Below, in pieces: positions 59,126-64,000 of a stretch of DNA of 64,000 nt (positions are counted from its first letter, which is position 1; each line of letters begins with the position of its first letter). The position numbers and the translations under genes are program-made. Under the pieces are notes generated by a model that was not told where the DNA came from, made no database searches, and saw only the letters and a list, made by a program, of their open reading frames with translations. This stretch comes from Mycobacterium sp. GTDB taxonomy: Bacteria > Actinomycetota > Actinomycetes > Mycobacteriales > Mycobacteriaceae. Location of the stretch: NCBI GenBank assembly GCA_020438905.1, contig JAGQTQ010000048.1:1-64000 (forward strand), written 5' to 3'.

Positions 59126-59872
59126 TCAGGGCTCGGCAACGACAATCAGCTGGTTGCCGTCCTGCTCGACCCGCATACCTGCGCGACCGGCGGCCGCGGC
59201 GACCGCGGCCGCGTCATCGGGTTCGGGGGTGGCGGTGGCCAGCGCGCGGGCCAACCGGCCTTTATGCGCCTTGTTGAAATGGGTGACCTTGGTTCGGCGT
59301 CCGTCAGGGTGCTCGGTAATGACGTCGACGCGCACCGCGTCCTCGAGCCGGCCCAGGCCGACGTAGGCCCCTGATCGCAGATCGACCACGAGTTCCCGGC
59401 CGGCCAGTTCGGCGAGCACGGGCTGCAGAACCGGCCTCCAGCGGGTCGCAAGACCGGGTCGGCCGGGCAGCTTGGACGACGCCGAGAGCCGGTAGGCGGG
59501 AATGTGATCGCCGGCGCGCACGAGCCCGAACAGCGCCGAGCCGATCGCCAGGCGGGCGTCTGCGCGGGAGGCGGCGGCCCCGCGAAGTGATCCGATGTCC
59601 AGCGTGTCGTAGAGCACGCCGGTGTAGCGGCGGATGGCGGGCAGGGTCGGCGAGTCGAGCAACACGGCGTTGCGCCCGATCTCGCCGTCCTGGGCCGCCG
59701 AGATCCCCAGCGCCTGGCGACACGCCGGGGGATCCGAGGCGAGATCGACCAGTTCGGTGACCAACTCCGCGCGCAACTCGGAAAGCTCGGGCCAGCCGAG
59801 GTCCGGCAGCCTCAGCGGCGGTCCGTCGCCTCCGGCACGTTTGGTTTCCGACGGGGGCAGCAGCACGATCAC
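59126..59872 (-). CDS. yaaA: peroxide stress protein YaaA
   Basis: A 248-residue YaaA/DUF328 protein. Markers are the opening IVLLPPSETKR, RYTGVLYDTLDIGSL, PAYRLSASSKLPG and the closing KVTHFNKAHKGRLARAL. In E. coli YaaA limits intracellular iron and oxidative DNA damage, and the biochemical activity is not settled. TAGCGT lies seven bases before the GTG. The methyltransferase gene follows 18 bases downstream. Confidence 0.92.
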   Translation of the reverse strand: MIVLLPPSETKRAGGDGPPLRLPDLGWPELSELRAELVTELVDLASDPPACRQALGISAAQDGEIGRNAVLLDSPTLPAIRRYTGVLYDTLDIGSLRGAAASRADARLAIGSALFGLVRAGDHIPAYRLSASSKLPGRPGLATRWRPVLQPVLAELAGRELVVDLRSGAYVGLGRLEDAVRVDVITEHPDGRRTKVTHFNKAHKGRLARALATATPEPDDAAAVAAAAGRAGMRVEQDGNQLIVVAEP

Positions 59873-59879
59873 GGTTCAG

Positions 59880-59885
59880 ACGCTA
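59880..59885 (-). promoter_or_regulatory. leaderless -10 box for yaaA
   Basis: TAGCGT on the minus strand, seven bases before the GTG at 59872. Confidence 0.5.
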
Positions 59886-59899
59886 ACCCGGCGGGTGAT

Positions 59900-60637
59900 T
59901 CATGGCTCGCCGAACCCGGCCGCGGCAAGAGCCCGCCGACCGGTGGGTCCGGTGACGAAGTCGACGAAACGGCGCGCCAGGGCGGCGTCGCGGGAAGTCT
60001 TGAGAACGGCGATCCGGTAGATGTTGGGCATCCCCGCGGCCTCCGGTAGCGGGACTGCCGTGACGGCACCACCGGCCGCCCGGGCATCGGTGAGGTAGAC
60101 GAGTCCCGCGTCGGCCTGCCCGCTGGCCACCTTGTTCAGGACGTCGGTCACCGAGGACTCCTCGCTGACCGGATCCAACCGGACACCGGTCTCGTCGCGC
60201 AACCGTGGTAGCGAGGAGCCGCAGGGCACCTGGACCGCACACACCACCAGAGTGGCATCGCCGAGATCCCGAATCGACGCGATCGACTTGGGGTTTCCCG
60301 GCGCAACCGCGATCGTCAGGAGGTTGGAGGCGAACGGGATCGGCGGACCGGCGAGCAGCCCGGCGCGGGCCGCCCGATCCATCGTCGCGGTGTCGGCGGC
60401 GGCCAGAACGTCGGCGTCGGCGCCCTGGGTCAGCTGACTGAGCAAGGTCGCCGATCCCGCGGTCGACAGTTCCACCTCGGAGCCGGGATTCGCGTCGGCA
60501 AACGCACCGGTGAGATCGACGAACGCCGTCCGCAGGGATGCGGCGGCGAAGACCACCAGTTGCCCGTGGGATGTCGGGGGAGAGCAGCCGGCGAGCAGCA
60601 CCACCAGCAGCGTCGCGAGGATCCGCACGGCACGCAT
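59900..60637 (-). CDS. modA: molybdate-binding lipoprotein
   Basis: A 245-residue periplasmic-type binding protein anchored by a lipobox (LVVLLAGC, with Cys near residue 18). ModA signatures are VVFAAASLRTAFVDLTGAF, GSATLLSQLTQGADADVLA and DVLNKVASGQADAGLVYLTD. It captures molybdate outside the membrane and hands it to ModBC. Those are encoded at 8273-10184 on the other strand, so the operon is split here. ATG 60637 is preferred, and GTG 60646 adds three residues. It sits upstream of yaaA with 27 bases between. Confidence 0.9.
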   Translation of the reverse strand: MRAVRILATLLVVLLAGCSPPTSHGQLVVFAAASLRTAFVDLTGAFADANPGSEVELSTAGSATLLSQLTQGADADVLAAADTATMDRAARAGLLAGPPIPFASNLLTIAVAPGNPKSIASIRDLGDATLVVCAVQVPCGSSLPRLRDETGVRLDPVSEESSVTDVLNKVASGQADAGLVYLTDARAAGGAVTAVPLPEAAGMPNIYRIAVLKTSRDAALARRFVDFVTGPTGRRALAAAGFGEP

Positions 60638-60663
60638 GGTGGTCACCGACGCGGCAGGGCTGA

Positions 60664-61185
60664 TCAGTACGCCGGAAGCTGGCCGTTGCCGGACTGGCCG
60701 GCCAGACCGTTGAGCACGTCAAGGCTGTGCCGTAGCTGCAGCTGCGATAACCACGGCGGGTTCTGTCCCGGCGGCGGCGCGTCGGTCGAGGTCCAGGCCT
60801 GGCATCCATTGGTTTTGAAGGCGACGTCGGTCGGGGCGATCGTGACCGTCTGAGGCTGTTTGGTGAGCGCGTTCTCCAGGGTGGTGTCCTCGGCGCCGAT
60901 CCGCCGCCAGTAGCAGGTCTCACCGGGCAGCGGGCCGGGGGAGGTGTAGACGCCGGGAAGGATGTCGGCGCCCACGGCGAAAGTGCCGTCGTGATCCATC
61001 GCGGCCGGACCGGGCGCGGCCCCGGTCTCGTGGGGCGCTACCGGCGCGGGGGTGGGGACGTCGGTCGAGGGCGAGGGGGTGCCGGGATCGGCGTTCGAGA
61101 GCGCCCCTACAGAGAGCGCCCCTACAGAGAGCGCCCCTACAGAGAGCGCCGAGGCCATCGTCGATATCAGCGCCCGCACGATCAC
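60664..61185 (-). CDS. secreted protein with repeat-built signal peptide
   Basis: About 173 residues, function unknown. The signal peptide is IVRALISTMASALSVGALSV followed by two more GALSV units. Its hydrophobic core is therefore largely made from a 15-bp tandem repeat. A Pro-rich linker (TPSPSTDVPTPAP) leads to a mature domain with DGTFAVGADILPGVYTSPGP and two cysteines (GETCYWRR, KTNGCQAW), a pattern I know from mycobacterial lipoprotein-like and exported proteins. GTG 61185 is assumed, and ATG 61158 would shorten the signal peptide. Confidence 0.72.
   Translation of the reverse strand: MIVRALISTMASALSVGALSVGALSVGALSNADPGTPSPSTDVPTPAPVAPHETGAAPGPAAMDHDGTFAVGADILPGVYTSPGPLPGETCYWRRIGAEDTTLENALTKQPQTVTIAPTDVAFKTNGCQAWTSTDAPPPGQNPPWLSQLQLRHSLDVLNGLAGQSGNGQLPAY
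61097..61150 (-). repeat. 15-bp tandem repeat in a signal peptide
   Basis: Three full and one partial copy of GAGAGCGCCCCTACA (plus strand), encoding GALSV units in the hydrophobic core of the signal peptide. Copy-number change keeps the frame and changes core length by five residues. Confidence 0.95.
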
Positions 61186-61216
61186 CGAGGGTACGCGGTC
61201 GCGGACTCCCGCCAGG

Positions 61217-61645
61217 TCAGGCGGTCTTGCGCAGCAACGGCAGCAGCATGCGCCGCCGTTTGAGGACGGCGTCGTCGAACTGGTGCTCGGCCTCGGCGAC
61301 CGATTCGATGACCGGCAGGACCTCGATGCGACGGCCCAACCGCCGGTTGACGACCGCACCGGAAACCAGCGCCCAACTCACACCGGCGGCCGCGCAACGG
61401 TGCTCCACGGCGTCCAGGAGCTCAGCGGCCTTGGGCGAGAACACCGTCACTGCGCTGAGGTCGATGACGAACGGGGTGTCGGGCAGGACGAAGCGCGCCA
61501 CGTAGTCGATGATCGGGTCGAGGTTGCGCGCGTCGATGCGGCCGCTGACGGTCACGACGGTGGCACCGTGCCGACTGTGACCGCGGATGTGCGCGCCCTG
61601 ATAGTCCGCCGCGGGATTGCCGTAGCGCGAGGTGAAGCTGGTCAT
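61217..61645 (-). CDS. STAS-domain protein (Rv1904-like)
   Basis: A 142-residue STAS protein: VVTVSGRIDARNLDPIIDYV, then FVIDLSAVTVFSPKAAELLDA with a serine at the usual phospho-acceptor region, and a basic C-terminus (LKRRRMLLPLLRK). The N-terminal GNPAADYQGAHIRG and the overall arrangement match Rv1904 from memory. It may antagonise an anti-sigma factor such as the one at 43141-44118, but the genes are 17 kb apart and pairing is speculative. Confidence 0.83.
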   Translation of the reverse strand: MTSFTSRYGNPAADYQGAHIRGHSRHGATVVTVSGRIDARNLDPIIDYVARFVLPDTPFVIDLSAVTVFSPKAAELLDAVEHRCAAAGVSWALVSGAVVNRRLGRRIEVLPVIESVAEAEHQFDDAVLKRRRMLLPLLRKTA

Positions 61646-61850
61646 GGTGTCCGCCCCTCATGTCGACTGTTCCGACCGCCGACCGCCGAATAACGGCCGC
61701 ACCAAAGACGTTATGACGGAACTCTAAGGCGCCCGGGTGTGGTGTTTAAATCTCTGGTGAGAATGCGTTTGCGCCGCTCAGGCGCCAAGGCGATGATCTC
61801 GATTCGGTTGCCGTGCGGTCGGCTGGATCGGCGATGTCCGACCGTTCTCG

Positions 61851-61856
61851 TACGGT
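61851..61856 (+). promoter_or_regulatory. leaderless -10 box for the Mrr-like gene
   Basis: TACGGT is followed by seven bases and the GTG at 61864. The remaining bases of the 218-base divergent gap (61646-61863) hold nothing else I can support. Confidence 0.45.
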
Positions 61857-61863
61857 GTGGCCC

Positions 61864-62508
61864 GTGCGGGAGGAATCCGACTCTGCGGCGACGGCCCTGA
61901 AGTGGTTGGGCCTCTGGTGTGCCGCGACGGCTTTGCTGGCGTACCTGGGGTGGGTCAGCGGGGTGTCGTGGTGGATCCCCGCCACACTCGGCGTGCCGGG
62001 GATCGCGGTCTCCTGGCGGCGGTGGTGGTCGACCTGGCTGCGGCAGCGGCTCGAGGCCCGGCGTGATGCGCTCTACCGGGCCAGCGGGCAGGCGGCCGTT
62101 GATGCGATGGCCGGTGTGGATTTCGAGCACTACGTAGCCGCTGTGCTGCGCGGCGCCGGCTTCGCCGTCGAGGTGACGAGGGCCACAGGCGATTTCGGGG
62201 TGGACCTGATAGCCGCACGGGACGGTGTGCGTACCGCGGTGCAGTGCAAGCGTCAGTCCAGCGCGGTCGGCGGTGCGGCGATTCAGCAGGTCGTCGCCGG
62301 CGCCGCCGTCCACGACTGCACGGCAACGATGGTGGTGACCAACCATTCGTACACCCGGGCCGCCACACAACTGGCCGAGGTGCACGGCTGTGTTCTCGTC
62401 GACCGGGTCCGGTTGGCGCGGTTGGCGCGACTGCGAGGCGCCCGGGTGGTCTTACGCAATTCTGACCCTCAGCACTCCGCCGTGGCGCAGGCCGGCCCGG
62501 CTCAATAA
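61864..62508 (+). CDS. membrane-bound Mrr-type restriction endonuclease-like protein
   Basis: A 214-residue protein. Two hydrophobic segments in residues 10-55 (LKWLGLWCAATALLAYLGWV and a WIPATLGVPGIAVSW stretch) precede an Mrr_cat nuclease domain. That domain has the segment VDFEHYVAAVLRGAGFAVEV, then GDFGVDLIAARDGVRTAVQC with KRQ (D-x(n)-Q-x-K core of the PD-(D/E)xK fold). No methylase gene is nearby. It may cut modified or foreign DNA at the membrane, or act in topology-linked processing. The function is inferred from fold only. Confidence 0.82.
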   Translation: MREESDSAATALKWLGLWCAATALLAYLGWVSGVSWWIPATLGVPGIAVSWRRWWSTWLRQRLEARRDALYRASGQAAVDAMAGVDFEHYVAAVLRGAGFAVEVTRATGDFGVDLIAARDGVRTAVQCKRQSSAVGGAAIQQVVAGAAVHDCTATMVVTNHSYTRAATQLAEVHGCVLVDRVRLARLARLRGARVVLRNSDPQHSAVAQAGPAQ

Positions 62509-62545
62509 CCTCGGGGCATCGTGCGTCGCGTCTGGAGGTTTAGCC

Positions 62546-63043
62546 GTGAAGAGATCACTCACGTCGTTGTTGGCAGTCCTTGCGGTGACGCTGGGCCTTT
62601 CCGGATTGGGCCTGTCCCGACCGGCATCCGCGGTCGCGGACGACCTGAACTTCAGCGGTACCACCCTGAGTGGGGCCCCGTTCAACGGGGCGAGCCTTCA
62701 GGGCAAGCCCGCCGTGCTGTGGTTCTGGACGCCGTGGTGCCCGTTCTGCAATCAGGAGGCCCCCAGTGTCAGCGCGGTCGCGGCCGCAAACCCGGCGGTG
62801 ACCTTCGTCGGGGTGGCAACGCGCGCCGACGTCGCCGCCATGCAGGGGTTCGTCTCCAGGTACAACCTGAACTTCACCAACCTCAACGACGCCGACGGAT
62901 CCATCTGGGCGAAGTTCAAAGTGCCGTGGCAGCCGGCCTATGTGTTCCTGCGGCCCGACGGGTCCTCGACGTTCGTCAACAACCCGACCTCGGCGATGTC
63001 GCAGCAGGAGCTCACCGACCGGGTGCGTGCGTTGACTTCCTGA
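62546..63043 (+). CDS. secreted thioredoxin-like disulphide protein (DsbE/DsbF type)
   Basis: A 165-residue exported thioredoxin-fold protein. The signal peptide ends near SRPASAVADD, and the active site WFWTPWCPFCNQEAP has CxxC near residue 61. The later cis-proline region VPWQPAYVF follows. It resembles M. tuberculosis Mpt53 (DsbE) and DsbF, which oxidise cysteines in exported proteins. GTG 62546 has GGAGG seven bases upstream. A CcdA-type electron conduit follows after four bases, its likely redox partner. Confidence 0.93.
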   Translation: MKRSLTSLLAVLAVTLGLSGLGLSRPASAVADDLNFSGTTLSGAPFNGASLQGKPAVLWFWTPWCPFCNQEAPSVSAVAAANPAVTFVGVATRADVAAMQGFVSRYNLNFTNLNDADGSIWAKFKVPWQPAYVFLRPDGSSTFVNNPTSAMSQQELTDRVRALTS

Positions 63044-63047
63044 CAGC

Positions 63048-63908
63048 GTGAACACCGAGCTGCTGGGCCTGGCGCTGAGCGCAGGGATGGTTGCAGCCCT
63101 GAATCCCTGCGGTTTCGCGATGCTGCCGGCCTACCTGACCCTGGTGATCCATCGGGATGGCGACGGGAAGAGCGAGGCGGTCGTCAGGGCTCTGGGTGCG
63201 ACGGCCGCGATGGCCTTGGGCTTCCTCGCGGTGTTCGGCTCGTTCGGGCTACTGACGGTGGCGGTGGCCGCCACGGTGCAACGGCACCTGCCCTACGCGA
63301 CGCTGGTGGTCGGGGTGGCGCTGACCGGTGCCGGAATCTGGCTGCTCACCGGTCGGGCATTACCGGGACTGAGCAGCGCCCCGCTGTTGCGCTCGACGAC
63401 TCGGTGGGTTCCCACCGCGCGGCTGGGTTCGATGTTCGGTTATGGGGCCGGATACGCGATTGCTTCCCTGACCTGCACAATCGGTCCGTTCCTGGCGGTT
63501 ACCGGCAGCAGCCTGCGCAGCGGATCCGCGCTGACCACCGTCCTGGTCTACGTCGCCTACGCCCTCGGCATTGCTCTGGTGGTTGGGGTGCTGGCCGTTG
63601 CCGTGGCACTGGCCGGCACCACGTTGGTCGAGCGGACGCGGCGAATTCTTCCGCACATCAACCGGATCAGCGGCGTGGTGCTGGTTCTTGTCGGTCTCTA
63701 CGTGACGTACTACGGATGGTTCGAGTTGCGCCTGTTCGCCGGCGGCGGCGCCACCGATCCGGTGATCGACACCGCGGGACGGATTCAGCGAGGGCTGATG
63801 GGTTGGGTCTACCACAACGGTGCGTGGCCGTGGTTGCTGATACTGGCTGTACTGGCCGCTCCGGCGGCGGTCACCGTCGCCGCCCGCCGGCATCGCCGAA
63901 GTCGGTAA
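63048..63908 (+). CDS. CcdA/DsbD-type thiol-transport membrane protein
   Basis: A 286-residue protein with about seven membrane spans. The two redox cysteines lie in AALNPCGFAMLPAYL (first span) and ASLTCTIGPFLAV (fourth span), as in CcdA. It carries electrons across the membrane to extracytoplasmic thioredoxin-like proteins, here very probably the one encoded directly upstream. The GTG start at 63048 is four bases after that stop. The same gene order occurs in M. tuberculosis at Rv2878c-Rv2877c, as I recall. Confidence 0.92.
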   Translation: MNTELLGLALSAGMVAALNPCGFAMLPAYLTLVIHRDGDGKSEAVVRALGATAAMALGFLAVFGSFGLLTVAVAATVQRHLPYATLVVGVALTGAGIWLLTGRALPGLSSAPLLRSTTRWVPTARLGSMFGYGAGYAIASLTCTIGPFLAVTGSSLRSGSALTTVLVYVAYALGIALVVGVLAVAVALAGTTLVERTRRILPHINRISGVVLVLVGLYVTYYGWFELRLFAGGGATDPVIDTAGRIQRGLMGWVYHNGAWPWLLILAVLAAPAAVTVAARRHRRSR

Positions 63909-63922
63909 GACGAGTCCACGGA

Positions 63923-63928
63923 TATGAT
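63923..63928 (+). promoter_or_regulatory. leaderless -10 box at the window end
   Basis: TATGAT, one base from TATAAT, is followed by seven bases and the ATG at 63936. Confidence 0.6.
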
Positions 63929-63935
63929 CAATCAC

Positions 63936-64000
63936 ATGCCGATTTGCAGCCGCAGGTCAGTTCGCGCCTGGTGCGGGGCCGCTGGAGCGGTTCTCGCACT
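63936..64000 (+). CDS. start of a probably secreted protein (cut by the window end)
   Basis: The first 21 codons read MPICSRRSVRAWCGAAGAVL, then A, the basic n-region and beginning hydrophobic core of a signal peptide. The start is set by the leaderless -10 box. Nothing more can be said because the window ends. Confidence 0.5.
   Translation, partial: MPICSRRSVRAWCGAAGAVLA

Overview
The window is high-GC actinobacterial DNA and almost certainly comes from a Mycobacterium or Mycolicibacterium. It carries markers largely confined to that group: an antigen 85 mycolyltransferase, the alanine/proline-rich antigen Apa, CYP124 and CYP140 cytochromes P450, an LdtMt1-type L,D-transpeptidase, and an FdxA ferredoxin behind a DosR-type box. 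From memory, the gene order follows M. tuberculosis Rv1844c to Rv1904 in blocks (gnd, M56 peptidase, blaI, thioesterase, ndh, luciferase-like protein, modBC, apa, adhA, CoA-transferase, MFS, glnA3, amidohydrolase, cyp140, SRPBCC, secreted chorismate mutase, nitronate monooxygenase, cinA, STAS protein). Other genes are interleaved or replaced. The urease operon that I recall between the thioesterase and ndh is absent. modA lies about 50 kb from modBC.

Layout. 0-8 kb: pentose phosphate enzyme gnd, BlaI/M56 regulatory pair with a likely BlaI operator, thioesterase, decayed VapC toxin, PrrB-like orphan sensor kinase, haemophore-like secreted protein, type II NADH dehydrogenase, F420-type oxidoreductase. 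8-13.6 kb: molybdate permease and ATPase, Apa, small membrane protein, alcohol dehydrogenase, CAAX-type protease. 13.7-20.3 kb: fused CoA-transferase with aldehyde dehydrogenase, thiolase-like protein, FbpC-type antigen 85. 20.4-24 kb: a translationally coupled pair of a cyclic-nucleotide-binding MscS channel and a membrane cyclase whose catalytic residues look degenerate. 24-32 kb: amylase, thioesterase, EthD protein, enoyl-CoA hydratase, drug exporter, a small leaderless ORF in front of glnA3, amidohydrolase. 32-41 kb: two P450s joined by a repeat that multiplies ribosome sites, SRPBCC proteins, secreted chorismate mutase, PDZ protease, fdxA, L,D-transpeptidase and YceI. 42-44 kb: a partner-switching module (ANTAR, STAS, degenerate phosphatase plus anti-sigma kinase). 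44-49 kb: nitronate monooxygenase behind a KstR-type palindrome, a decayed membrane protein, SDR, HAD phosphatase, DMT transporter. 49-64 kb: CsxA-like glycosidase, GNAT, MpaB-like oxygenase, cinA, VanX-like dipeptidase, agmatinase-type ureohydrolase, frameshifted GGDEF protein, methyltransferase, yaaA, modA, STAS protein, membrane Mrr-like nuclease, a thioredoxin/CcdA pair, and the first bases of a further secreted protein.

Three themes recur. Many genes have a TANNNT -10 hexamer exactly 6-8 bases before the start codon, so they are probably leaderless mRNAs. Short tandem repeats of 13-30 bp sit at gene junctions, ribosome sites or signal peptides in at least six places. Four loci are visibly decaying (VapC, DUF1810 fragment, GGDEF, small membrane protein). 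I saw no tRNA, rRNA, insertion sequence, CRISPR array or prophage, and no gap longer than 300 bases without a gene or gene remnant.
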